A DNA stretch of 64,000 nucleotides, taken from assembly GCF_002900975.1 (NCBI RefSeq), contig NZ_PJON01000001.1:62001-126000 (forward strand), in the 5' to 3' direction. The stretch's first letter is position 1, and every line of letters starts with the position of its first letter. The notes below the pieces were generated by a model that was given only the letters and a program-made list of their open reading frames with translations, made no database searches and had not been told where the DNA came from. This document shows positions 24,768-32,349 of the stretch, in pieces. The DNA is from Tabrizicola aquatica (lineage in GTDB: Bacteria; Pseudomonadota; Alphaproteobacteria; Rhodobacterales; Rhodobacteraceae). The position numbers and the translations under genes were made by a program.

Positions 24768-26161
24768 CAGCCTTTCGGGCCGACCATGTCCTCGGGGCGG
24801 ACGATGCGGTCGAAGGTCTCGCCGTCGACGAAGCCAAGCGCAATCGCCTCTTCCCGCAGCGTCGTGCCGTTCTTGTGCGCGGTCTTGGCGACCTTGGTCG
24901 CGTTGTCATAGCCGATGGTGGGCGCTAGCGCCGTCACCAGCATCAGCGATTCCTTCATCAGCTTTTCGATCCGCGGGATGTTCGCCTGCGTCCCGACCAC
25001 CATGTTGTCGGTGAAGCTGGCGGCCGCATCGCCCAGAAGCTGGATCGATTGCAGCACGTTGTAGGACATCATCGGGTTGTAGACGTTCAACTCGAAATGG
25101 CCCTGCGACCCGGCAAAGCCGACGGCGGCGTCGTTGCCCATCACATGCGCGCAGACCATGGTCAGCGCCTCGGCCTGGGTCGGGTTGACCTTGCCCGGCA
25201 TGATCGAGGAGCCGGGTTCGTTTTCCGGCAGGATCAGTTCCCCAAGTCCCGAGCGGGGGCCGGACCCCAGAAGGCGCAGGTCGTTGGCGATCTTGAACAG
25301 CGATCCGGCCACGGTTTTCAGGGCACCCGAGAACATGACCATCGCGTCATGGGCGGCCAGCGCCTCGAACTTGTTCGGGGCGGTGACGAAGGGCAGGCCG
25401 GTGATCGCGGCGATCTCGGTCGCGACTCGCACATCAAAGCCGACGCGGGTGTTCAGCCCGGTCCCGACGGCGGTGCCGCCCTGGGCAAGCTCGTAGATAT
25501 GCGGCAGGCACATCTTCACCCGCTCGATCCCGCGGTCGACCTGGGTGGCGTAGCCGCTGAATTCCTGGCCCAGCGTCAGCGGCGTCGCGTCCTGGGTGTG
25601 GGTGCGGCCGATCTTGATGATGTCCTTGAATTCGTTGGACTTCGCCCAAAGCGCCCTGGACAGTTTCTCCAGTCCCGGGATCAGCACGTCGCGGGTGTGC
25701 ATCCCGATGGCGACATGCATTGCGGTGGGGAATGTATCGTTCGACGACTGGCCCATGTTCACATGATCATTCGGGTGGACGGGCTTTTTCGAGCCCATCA
25801 CGCCGCCCAGCATCTCGATCGCGCGATTGCTGATGACCTCGTTCGCGTTCATGTTCGACTGGGTGCCCGATCCGGTCTGCCAGACCACCAGCGGGAAGTT
25901 GTCGTCGAACTTGCCGTCGATCACTTCGGTCGCTGCGGCGACGATGGCGTTGCCCAATGTGGCGTCCAAGTCGCCCTGTGCCATGTTCACCACGGCGCAG
26001 GCGCGCTTGATGACGCCAAGCGCGCGGATGATCGGGACGGGCTGGCGTTCCCAGCCGATGGGGAAGTTGATGATCGACCGCTGGGTCTGCGCGCCCCAGT
26101 ACTTGTCGGAGGGAACCTCAAGCGGGCCAAAGCTGTCGGTTTCGGTGCGGGTCGCGGTCAT
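24767..26161 (-). CDS. fumC: Fumarate hydratase class II
   Basis: Fumarase C catalyses fumarate/malate interconversion in the TCA cycle. It is a complete 464-residue protein of the fumarase/aspartase superfamily. The signature loop [13 protein letters not shown] contains the catalytic serine. Active-site segments are [12 protein letters not shown] and [20 protein letters not shown]. Iron-free class II enzymes are oxygen- and superoxide-tolerant. DUF4169 is coupled downstream. Confidence 0.96.
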   Translation of the reverse strand: MTATRTETDSFGPLEVPSDKYWGAQTQRSIINFPIGWERQPVPIIRALGVIKRACAVVNMAQGDLDATLGNAIVAAATEVIDGKFDDNFPLVVWQTGSGTQSNMNANEVISNRAIEMLGGVMGSKKPVHPNDHVNMGQSSNDTFPTAMHVAIGMHTRDVLIPGLEKLSRALWAKSNEFKDIIKIGRTHTQDATPLTLGQEFSGYATQVDRGIERVKMCLPHIYELAQGGTAVGTGLNTRVGFDVRVATEIAAITGLPFVTAPNKFEALAAHDAMVMFSGALKTVAGSLFKIANDLRLLGSGPRSGLGELILPENEPGSSIMPGKVNPTQAEALTMVCAHVMGNDAAVGFAGSQGHFELNVYNPMMSYNVLQSIQLLGDAAASFTDNMVVGTQANIPRIEKLMKESLMLVTALAPTIGYDNATKVAKTAHKNGTTLREEAIALGFVDGETFDRIVRPEDMVGPKG

Positions 26162-26283
26162 CGGGGACTCCTCATGCTCTCGCGCGTGCCATAGCGCCGG
26201 GGGCGCGCAAAATCAATCGGCATACCGTCGCATACCGGACGCGCGACCGCGAGGAGTGCGCGAATTGGTTGACGAGCGATCGC

Positions 26284-26835
26284 TCAGCCGCGGCGAAAGC
26301 GGTAGACGGTGGCGGGGGGAAGGTTGGCCCAGACCTTGTGGCCCTTGTTCACCTTCAGCCCCAAAGCGGCGATGGTTTCGGGCGGCAGCGGCGGGCGGGG
26401 CCCATAGGTAAACTGGACGTAGTGCCCGCGCGGAGCCAGAATCGCGAAGGCGGCGGCCACGATCCCCTCGCGCACCTCGGGTGGCATCGACAAGAGCGGC
26501 AGGCCCGAGATGACGGTGCAGACCCCCGCCGGAACCAGCCGGGCCGCCTCTTGCGCGGGAAGCTGGTGGACCGTCACGCCGGGGAACTTCTGCCGTAGGT
26601 AATCGACGAATTCCTCGTCCAACTCGAACAGGGTGACGTTTTCGGGCGGTACGCCGCGGGCCAGGATCGCCTCGGTGAAGCGGCCGGTGCCGGGGCCGAA
26701 TTCAACCACGGGGCCACTGTTCGGACCCAGGCCCAGCGTCATCGCCCGCGCCAGCGTGCGCGACGACGGCGCAATGGCCGAGACCTGCCGGGGGTTCTTC
26801 AGCAGCCGCCGGCGGAACAGGGCAAGGTCGGACAT
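26284..26835 (-). CDS. Class I SAM methyltransferase, PmtA-like (phospholipid N-methyltransferase type)
   Basis: A 183-residue methyltransferase. An N-terminal amphipathic stretch LFRRRLLKNPRQVSAIAPSSRTLARAM precedes the SAM-binding motif VVEFGPGTGRFTEAIL (glycine-rich motif I) and the acidic FELDEEF of motif II. The layout (KNPRQVSAIAPSS before motif I) is that of Sinorhizobium/Rhodobacter PmtA-type phospholipid methyltransferases, which make phosphatidylcholine from phosphatidylethanolamine. rRNA-dimethylase-like annotation is the alternative. The start overlaps the sspB stop (TGATG at 26833-26837), so it is translationally coupled to sspB. Confidence 0.75.
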   Translation of the reverse strand: MSDLALFRRRLLKNPRQVSAIAPSSRTLARAMTLGLGPNSGPVVEFGPGTGRFTEAILARGVPPENVTLFELDEEFVDYLRQKFPGVTVHQLPAQEAARLVPAGVCTVISGLPLLSMPPEVREGIVAAAFAILAPRGHYVQFTYGPRPPLPPETIAALGLKVNKGHKVWANLPPATVYRFRRG

Positions 26836-27296
26836 CAGTGCTTGCGGAACTGGTCGAGCGAGACAACCTCGGCGTCGCGCTGGGGGCGATCCTCTTCGAC
26901 CTCGATCTCGACGTCGTCGTCCTCTTCGTCCTCGCCATCGTCGGACTGGCTTTCGAAGCGCAGGCCGAATTCGACCGAGGGATCGACGAAGGTGCGCACC
27001 GCGTCGAAGGGAATCACCATCGGTTCGGGCTGGTTGCCGAAGTTCAGCGTGATGCGGAACAGGTCATCCTCGACCTCCAGGTTCTCGAACCAGTGCTGCA
27101 CGACCACGGTCATCTCGGACGGATAGCGTTCGCGCAGCCAATCGGCCAGTTCGACGCCGGGATAGGTGGTGTCGAAGGTGATGAAGAAGTGGTGCGCGCC
27201 GGGCAAGCCGTTCTGCGCCACGTCCTTCAGGACGGTCTGGATCAGCCCGCGCATCGCCCGGTGCATGAGAGTGCCATAGTCGATGCTGCGCGCCAT
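26835..27296 (-). CDS. sspB: SspB-family ClpXP adaptor (alphaproteobacterial type)
   Basis: SspB delivers ssrA-tagged proteins to the ClpXP protease. The protein is 153 residues from MARSIDYGTLMHRAMRGLIQ, with AAAGGA upstream; the longer frame to 27386 is not supported. The peptide-binding domain (about 1-110) includes HHFFITFDTTYPGVELADWL and RITLNFGNQPEPMVIPF. A long acidic linker (DDGEDEEDDDVEIEVEED) and a C-terminal ClpX-docking tail ending VVSLDQFRKH follow. The tmRNA that generates its tagged substrates is 3 kb away (30.3-30.6 kb). Confidence 0.9.
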   Translation of the reverse strand: MARSIDYGTLMHRAMRGLIQTVLKDVAQNGLPGAHHFFITFDTTYPGVELADWLRERYPSEMTVVVQHWFENLEVEDDLFRITLNFGNQPEPMVIPFDAVRTFVDPSVEFGLRFESQSDDGEDEEDDDVEIEVEEDRPQRDAEVVSLDQFRKH

Positions 27297-27382
27297 TGTC
27301 GCCGTCCTTTCCCGGATTGGGGTGCAGCATAGGGGATTCGAGAGACAAGGGAAGGGGCGGCAGGCGGATTGTCGCTGTCCCT

Positions 27383-28639
27383 TCACAGAAGCGTCGCAAG
27401 GGCGGAGCCGGCTGCCGAAAGACCAAGCACAAGGCCCAGCGACCAGTGTCGCCAGAGCAGCGCCAGGGCCGCCAAGATCGCGATCAGCGTGGGCAGGGGC
27501 CGCAGGCTGGTGGGGTCCGGCCAGGTCAGGTGCAGCGGGCCAAGCGTGGTTTCAGGCACATTGCCGAACAGGACATGCAGCGCGAACCATAGGGACAGGT
27601 TGGCGATCACGCCGACCACGGCGGCGGTGATTGCCGCCAGCGCGCCCGAGAGGCGGGGCATGTGGGTTAGCCGGTCGATGAAAGGGGCGCCGGAAAAGAT
27701 GAACAGGAACGAGGGGATGAAGGTCATCCACAGCGCAACCGCCGCGCCGGCCAGGCCCAGGGTCCAGCCGCCCGCCTGATGCGCGGCCATGTAGCCGACG
27801 AACTGGTTGACCAGGATCAGCGGCCCCGGTGTCGTCTCGGCCAGGCCCAGCCCGTCGATCATCTGCGGCAGGGTCAGCCAGCCCTTTACCTCGACCACCT
27901 CTTGCGCCATCCAGGCCAGGACCGCATAGGCGCCGCCAAAGGTCAGCACCGCGAGTTTCGAGAAGAAGATGCCAATCTCGGCCAGGCGGGTGGGGGCGAA
28001 GGCCACCAGCGCGGCCAGGGGCAGCAGCCAGATCGCCAGCCAGATGGCGGCCGCGCGTAAGGCGCGGGCCAGGGCTGCGGGCGGGGGGGGCGCGCCGGGG
28101 TCGCGCGGGCTGGCGGGGGTGCGCAGGAAGCCCCAGATCCCGGCCGCCAGGATGATGACCGGAAACGGCAGCTTGAGGAAGAACAGCGCGACAAAGGCGG
28201 CGGCGGCGATCAGGTAGGCCTCGCGCGATTTCAGCGCCCGGCGCGAGACGCGGATCAGCGCCTCGATCACGATGGCGATCACGGCGGCCTGGATGCCGGT
28301 GAAAAGCGCCGCCACCACCGGAACACCGCCAAAGGCCGCATAGACCAGGCTGAGAGCCAGGACCACCAGCGCGCCGGGCAGGACGAAGAGGCCCCCGGCG
28401 ATCAGGCCGCCTTTCACCCCATGCAGCCGCCAGCCGATCCAGGTGGCAAGCTGCATCGCCTCGGGCCCCGGCAGCAGCATGCAGAAGGACAGCGCGCGCA
28501 GATAGTCGGCTTCCTTGACCCAGCCTTTTTCGTCCAGGATCACCCGGTGCATCAGCGCGATCTGCGCGGCCGGGCCGCCAAAGGACAAAAGCCCGATCCG
28601 GGCGAAGGTGCGGGTCAGGTCGGACAGGGAGACAGTCAT
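27383..28639 (-). CDS. chrA: Chromate transporter ChrA
   Basis: A CHR-family membrane pump that exports chromate. The 418-residue long form consists of two homologous halves, each with several helices. The N-terminal half begins LTRTFARIGLLSFGGPAAQIALMH and the second half begins near FFSKLAVLTFGGAYAVLAWM; both carry the FGGP/FGGA-type conserved motif. The start codon overlaps the stop of the chrB-like gene (ATGA at 28636-28639), so the pair is cotranslated. Confidence 0.92.
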   Translation of the reverse strand: MTVSLSDLTRTFARIGLLSFGGPAAQIALMHRVILDEKGWVKEADYLRALSFCMLLPGPEAMQLATWIGWRLHGVKGGLIAGGLFVLPGALVVLALSLVYAAFGGVPVVAALFTGIQAAVIAIVIEALIRVSRRALKSREAYLIAAAAFVALFFLKLPFPVIILAAGIWGFLRTPASPRDPGAPPPPAALARALRAAAIWLAIWLLPLAALVAFAPTRLAEIGIFFSKLAVLTFGGAYAVLAWMAQEVVEVKGWLTLPQMIDGLGLAETTPGPLILVNQFVGYMAAHQAGGWTLGLAGAAVALWMTFIPSFLFIFSGAPFIDRLTHMPRLSGALAAITAAVVGVIANLSLWFALHVLFGNVPETTLGPLHLTWPDPTSLRPLPTLIAILAALALLWRHWSLGLVLGLSAAGSALATLL

Positions 28640-29433
28640 TCGCGGCGTCCTTGCGGCCAGTCGTGGCCTTCTTCATGCCCGTCGCGGGCCCAGCGGTACA
28701 GCGCGTCGTAAAGCGCGATCCCGGCCTCAAGCTGTAGCAGGTCGTCGCGATACATCCGTGACAGGCCGACAGACAGGGCAAGCAGTCCGGCGGCCTGCGG
28801 GGCCAGGTCGTGCCGGTCGGTGTCGGCGGCGCGGATGACGGTGGCCATGCGGTCCAGCGCCTCGGTGTGAAGCTGGAAGTCGTCCAGCAGCGCGTCGAAG
28901 CTGCAGTTTTCGCCGCGGTGGCTGAAGGCAACACCCTCGATGTCGAAGGGGATCGCGCCGAAGCGATCGGCGACGGCCTGCACCTCGGCGGGGGCGACGA
29001 ACAGGACACGGGCGGCCGGGTCGATGAAGCGGCGGATCAGCCACGGGCAGGCGATGCGGTCGATCTTCGGCCGGTGGCGGGTGACCCAGGGCGTTCCTGG
29101 CGGGGGAAGGACGGAAAGCGGGATCATCGGCAGGCCCGCCGCCGCCCAGGCCAGGGTGCCGCCCTCCAGCACCTCGGCCTGCCAGCCTGCGGTGCGCAAC
29201 CAGGCCGCAGCGCCTTCGGAAAGCTTGCGGCCCTTGGTGCAGACCACGACGGCCCGGCCGGGCGGATCGGTCAGACCCGCGATGTCGCCATGCGGGATGC
29301 GTCGGGCGGTGGGAATCAGGCGGGGGAGGGCAGCCACATCCTCGTCTGTGCGGACATCGATGAGGTGGGGTGCGTCAGGGGTGCCAAGCAGGCGAAAGGT
29401 CTGGGAGGGGGTGATCTGGCCGAACTGGGGCAT
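28636..29433 (-). CDS. Rhodanese domain fused to ChrB-type chromate resistance domain
   Basis: A 265-residue fusion. Residues 1-105 form a rhodanese-like domain, with DVRTDEDVAALP and the active-site loop VVCTKGRK (Cys65). Residues ~115-262 match the ChrB C-terminal domain: HRPKIDRIACPWLIRRFIDP, FDIEGVAFSHRGENCSFDAL and LSRMYRDDLLQLEAG. ChrB domains accompany ChrA; in Ochrobactrum ChrB is a chromate-sensing regulator. The N-terminal regulatory part is replaced here by rhodanese, so a sensing or thiol-redox role is inferred. It is coupled to chrA by ATGA overlap. Confidence 0.85.
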   Translation of the reverse strand: MPQFGQITPSQTFRLLGTPDAPHLIDVRTDEDVAALPRLIPTARRIPHGDIAGLTDPPGRAVVVCTKGRKLSEGAAAWLRTAGWQAEVLEGGTLAWAAAGLPMIPLSVLPPPGTPWVTRHRPKIDRIACPWLIRRFIDPAARVLFVAPAEVQAVADRFGAIPFDIEGVAFSHRGENCSFDALLDDFQLHTEALDRMATVIRAADTDRHDLAPQAAGLLALSVGLSRMYRDDLLQLEAGIALYDALYRWARDGHEEGHDWPQGRRE

Positions 29434-29543
29434 GGGTGCATCCGTGGCAAGGGTCAGGGATGCGACGCTTGGGCCTGAGCCTCACGGGGTGGACGCGGAC
29501 CCCATGGCGCAGGGGTAGGGGTTTGGGATGCGCGGGTCAAGGG

Positions 29544-30194
29544 TCAGCCGATGGAGTCTGCAAGCTCGCGCAGAAGCTTCAGCCGCAGGGTTTCGGCATA
29601 GTCCTGCAGCCCGCGGGCGGTGACGACAAAGCCGCCGGGGGTGATGATCCAGTTGCGGAAATAGGTGGTGATCGGCAGGCCGGCGCCCGGCGCTTCGATC
29701 GCGATGGCGTTGATGGTCAGGCCGGCCGCGATGGCCTCGCGGCGGGCGGCGGCGTCGGTGAAGCCCGCGTTCTCTTGCCCGTCGCCGGAGAGGTCGAGGA
29801 CCTTGCGGCGGCAGTCGGGGACGGCGGCGAACTGGGCGGTGGCAAAGCGGATCGACTGGCCGAGGGCGGTGTCCGACCCAGAGAAGGCGCGGGGCAAGGC
29901 GCCCGCGCGGGCGGCGAAGCGGGCGACGTCGGAGGGGGAAAGCATCCTTTGCCAGGACAGGACCAGCGCCTGTTCGCCCAGACCGGACCACTGGACCACG
30001 GCGAGGGCGACCTGATCCCGGACCAGGGCCTCGGTCACGGCGGGGTCGGACAGGGCGGCGGCCAGCCCGTCGGTCTGCAGCCGGTAATCGCCGGGACTGA
30101 TGGAGCCGGAGACGTCGATGGACAGAAGCAGCGCCGTCTCGCAGGCGAGGGCAGGCGGCGCGAGGAGGCAGGCGAAAAGGGCGGCGCGGAGCAT
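29544..30194 (-). CDS. DUF1194 secreted von Willebrand A-like protein
   Basis: A 216-residue exported protein. The signal peptide is MLRAALFACLLAPPALA. The domain that follows starts CETALLLSIDVSGSISPGDY, where DVSGS is a metal-ion-dependent adhesion-site motif of the von Willebrand A fold. DLSGDGQEN later is a second metal-site segment. DUF1194 proteins are common in Rhodobacteraceae, with no established function. It is monocistronic, and repeat locus 3 lies in its upstream region. Confidence 0.8.
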   Translation of the reverse strand: MLRAALFACLLAPPALACETALLLSIDVSGSISPGDYRLQTDGLAAALSDPAVTEALVRDQVALAVVQWSGLGEQALVLSWQRMLSPSDVARFAARAGALPRAFSGSDTALGQSIRFATAQFAAVPDCRRKVLDLSGDGQENAGFTDAAARREAIAAGLTINAIAIEAPGAGLPITTYFRNWIITPGGFVVTARGLQDYAETLRLKLLRELADSIG

Positions 30195-30232
30195 GGGGAA
30201 GGATGGGCCTGGCCGGTGCGATCTGGCAAGCC

Positions 30233-30297
30233 GCTCGTCGATGACTTCGTCACTCCTCGCCGGGCCTTGCGACGAGAAGACGAAGTCGCACGAGGAG
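30233..30297. repeat. Composite repeat, locus 3 (A and B units as a compact inverted pair)
   Basis: Unit A (30233-30260) is identical to that at 8807 over 28 bp. It is followed after nine bases by unit B (30270-30297, beginning CGACGAGAAGACGAAGTCG). A and B pair imperfectly to form a ~28 bp stem. The element lies between the DUF1194 start and the 3' end of the tmRNA gene. Confidence 0.8.
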
Positions 30298-30311
30298 CGG
30301 TGATGCGGGGA

Positions 30312-30629
30312 AGGTGCCGGATTCTGTTGCCAGGCTCCGGCGGGCCCCGCCTTACGGTGCTAACCGCAAGGGCTTAGTTTTGGTCTTGCGAGCCGCTTAC
30401 GCGGCCAGCGCCACCGGAGCACGGTTGTCGTTGGCAACTGTGATCATGGACCGATAACGGTGGTACCTCACCGAGCGAAAGCTGGCCTCTTTGGTCGTTC
30501 GTCGATCCTATTTCGGCCCCACACGCCCGCAACGAACGGGAAAGTCTGGTGGAGCCGCCGGGTACCGCCCCCGGGTCCGAGCCGATTATTACAGGTGCGT
30601 TTATCGCCATAGTCGGGGTTGCCCCCGAC
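30312..30629 (-). ncRNA. ssrA: Two-piece (circularly permuted) tmRNA
   Basis: Transfer-messenger RNA rescues stalled ribosomes. On the minus strand the acceptor piece comes first (about 30629-30547), ending CGGCTCCACCA. The T-arm stem CCGGG/CCCGG has loop GGCGGTA. After a 26-base spacer that is presumably removed, the coding piece starts at 30520 with GGGGCCGAAATAGGATCGAC. The acceptor stem pairs GGGGCCG (30520-30514) with CGGCTCC (30557-30551), seven pairs. The tag frame runs 30435-30397 and encodes ANDNRAPVALAA followed by TAA. This order, 3' acceptor part before 5' coding part, is the alphaproteobacterial permuted gene. The 3' end of the coding piece is approximate. Confidence 0.93.
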
Positions 30630-30635
30630 AGGGCC

Positions 30636-30664
30636 AATATAGGGGCGGGGGACGGGGGGCGCAA
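30636..30664 (-). promoter_or_regulatory. Promoter of the tmRNA gene
   Basis: TTGCGC (30664-30659), 17 bases, TATATT (30641-30636). The predicted transcription start is near 30629, directly before a GTCGGGGGCAACCCCGAC hairpin that would open the acceptor piece. A TGTCCACGCTGGACA palindrome lies just upstream of the -35. Confidence 0.7.
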
Positions 30665-30671
30665 GGGCAGG

Positions 30672-30686
30672 TGTCCACGCTGGACA
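30672..30686. promoter_or_regulatory. TGTCCA-CGC-TGGACA palindrome (copy 2) upstream of the tmRNA promoter
   Basis: Six-base arms around CGC. On the minus strand it ends seven bases before the -35 hexamer, a position typical of activators. Compare the copies at 8720 and 56993. Confidence 0.5.
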
Positions 30687-30764
30687 AAGCGGGCGAAGCC
30701 TTGCGGATCAGGGACTTGGCGGCCCGTGTTAAGGGTTTGGCAAGGGTTGGGCCGGGGGGCCTGG

Positions 30765-32312
30765 TCAGGCTTCGGCCAGCGCGCGGGTGGTCTGGTCGGC
30801 CAGCGCCACCCCGGCCTGGGCCATGGTCAGGTAGGTATGCGTCGCCCCGGCTTCGCGCAGGCGGGGGAGTTCGTCCTGAAAAAGCGCGTGGCCCACGATG
30901 GGGCCGGCAAAGCCCTTGGCGCGCAGGGCGCGGGCGGCATAGACCTTGGCCTCGATCCCGTCCATCGCCAGCAGGACGGCGGTCAGCGGGCCAAGGTCGA
31001 GCGCGCGCCAGAAGCCCGCATCCTCGACATCTGCCATCAGGACATTGCGCCCCTCGGCCCGGTGCGCGGCGGCGCGGTAGCTGTCGGCATCCAGGCCGGC
31101 AATCGTCGGGCAGGTTTCGGCCAGCTGGTCATAGGCGGCGGTGCCGGTGCGGCCCATGCCAAGGACCAGAACCGTCGCCCCGCCAAGCGCGGCGGGCTGG
31201 TCGTCGCGGTGCAGGCGGGCGGGCTCGAACCGGCAAAGCCGCGCTTCGAAGCGTTCGAACAGGCGCTGCGCCAGCCGGTCAAGGGGCGCGGCGATCAGGA
31301 AGGACAGACTGACCGCCAGTGCCAGCGGCACCAGCCATTCGGGCAGAAGCCGGGCGGCGACGATCAGGGCAAACTCGCTGTAGGTCGCCAGGCTGAGCGC
31401 GGAGAGGAAGGCGGTACGGGCCGACAGGCCAAAGCGGACGAAGAGAAGGAAGAAGAGCCCGGCCTTGAGCGGCAGCAGCACCACCAGCCCGGCCGCGACG
31501 ATCAGGTCATGCCAGCCGGGCAGGCCGGACAGGCCGATCTGCAGGAAGAAGGCGACCAGGAACAGCTCGCGCATCGACCAGAGCGCATCGGACAGCTCTC
31601 CTGCCTTGCGGTGGGTGGAGAGGAGGACGCCCATCGCCAGCGCCCCAAGCTCGGACGAAAGACCCAGCCCTTCGAACGCGGCGCCGCCAAGGACCAATGC
31701 CACGACAAGGCCAGCCAGGACCAGAAGCTCGTCATGGCCGGCAAGGTCCAGCAGCCAATGCAGCACAGGGCGCAAGAGCGGCAGGGTCAGGAGGAGGACG
31801 GCCCAGGGGCTGGGAACCTCGCCGCCCCAGACCAGCAGGACGGCCAGGGCGATGAGATCCTGCACGATCAGGATGCCGATGGCGGTGCGGCCGTAGAAGG
31901 TGCCAAGGTCGCGCTTGGTTTCCAGCGTCTTGGCGGCAAAGACGGTAGAGGAGAAGGACAGCGCGATGGCCAGAAGGATGGCGGTCGACCAGTCCAGGCC
32001 AAGGCTGAAGGTGATGACCGGGGAAAGAAGGGCCGTGGTCAGCGCGGCATGGGTCAACCCGCCGCCCAGCACCTGCGGCTGCACGATCTGGCCAAGTTTC
32101 AGCTTGAGCCCCACCGCGAAGAGAAGAAGCATGACGCCAAGATGCGACAGATGTTCCAGGACCGGGCGCGTTTCCTCGGGCAGGCCGATCCGGGGGCCAA
32201 GCGCCGTAAGGGCGAAGCCCGCGACAAGGTAGCCGATCATCGGTGGCAGGCCGATCTGGCGCAGGGAAAGGCCGCACACCAGGGCGAGGCTGAGGCAGAT
32301 GGTTTCGATCAT
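30765..32312 (-). CDS. Kef-type monovalent cation:proton antiporter (CPA2) with RCK domain
   Basis: A 515-residue membrane antiporter. The N-terminal ~370 residues form about 12 helices of the Na+/H+ exchanger fold, beginning MIETICLSLALVCGLSLRQI. The conserved segment SHLGVMLLLFAVGLKL is typical of KefB/KefC. The C-terminal RCK/TrkA-N domain (about 385-510) has the Rossmann motif VLVLGMGRTGTAAYD and an acidic GLDADSY. The arrangement is closest to YbaL/KefB-like K+/H+ antiporters. No kefF/kefG ancillary gene adjoins it, so glutathione gating is not indicated. Confidence 0.88.
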   Translation of the reverse strand: MIETICLSLALVCGLSLRQIGLPPMIGYLVAGFALTALGPRIGLPEETRPVLEHLSHLGVMLLLFAVGLKLKLGQIVQPQVLGGGLTHAALTTALLSPVITFSLGLDWSTAILLAIALSFSSTVFAAKTLETKRDLGTFYGRTAIGILIVQDLIALAVLLVWGGEVPSPWAVLLLTLPLLRPVLHWLLDLAGHDELLVLAGLVVALVLGGAAFEGLGLSSELGALAMGVLLSTHRKAGELSDALWSMRELFLVAFFLQIGLSGLPGWHDLIVAAGLVVLLPLKAGLFFLLFVRFGLSARTAFLSALSLATYSEFALIVAARLLPEWLVPLALAVSLSFLIAAPLDRLAQRLFERFEARLCRFEPARLHRDDQPAALGGATVLVLGMGRTGTAAYDQLAETCPTIAGLDADSYRAAAHRAEGRNVLMADVEDAGFWRALDLGPLTAVLLAMDGIEAKVYAARALRAKGFAGPIVGHALFQDELPRLREAGATHTYLTMAQAGVALADQTTRALAEA

Positions 32313-32349
32313 CGCGGCAGACTAGGGGCCGGGCCGGGGGGCCGCAAGA

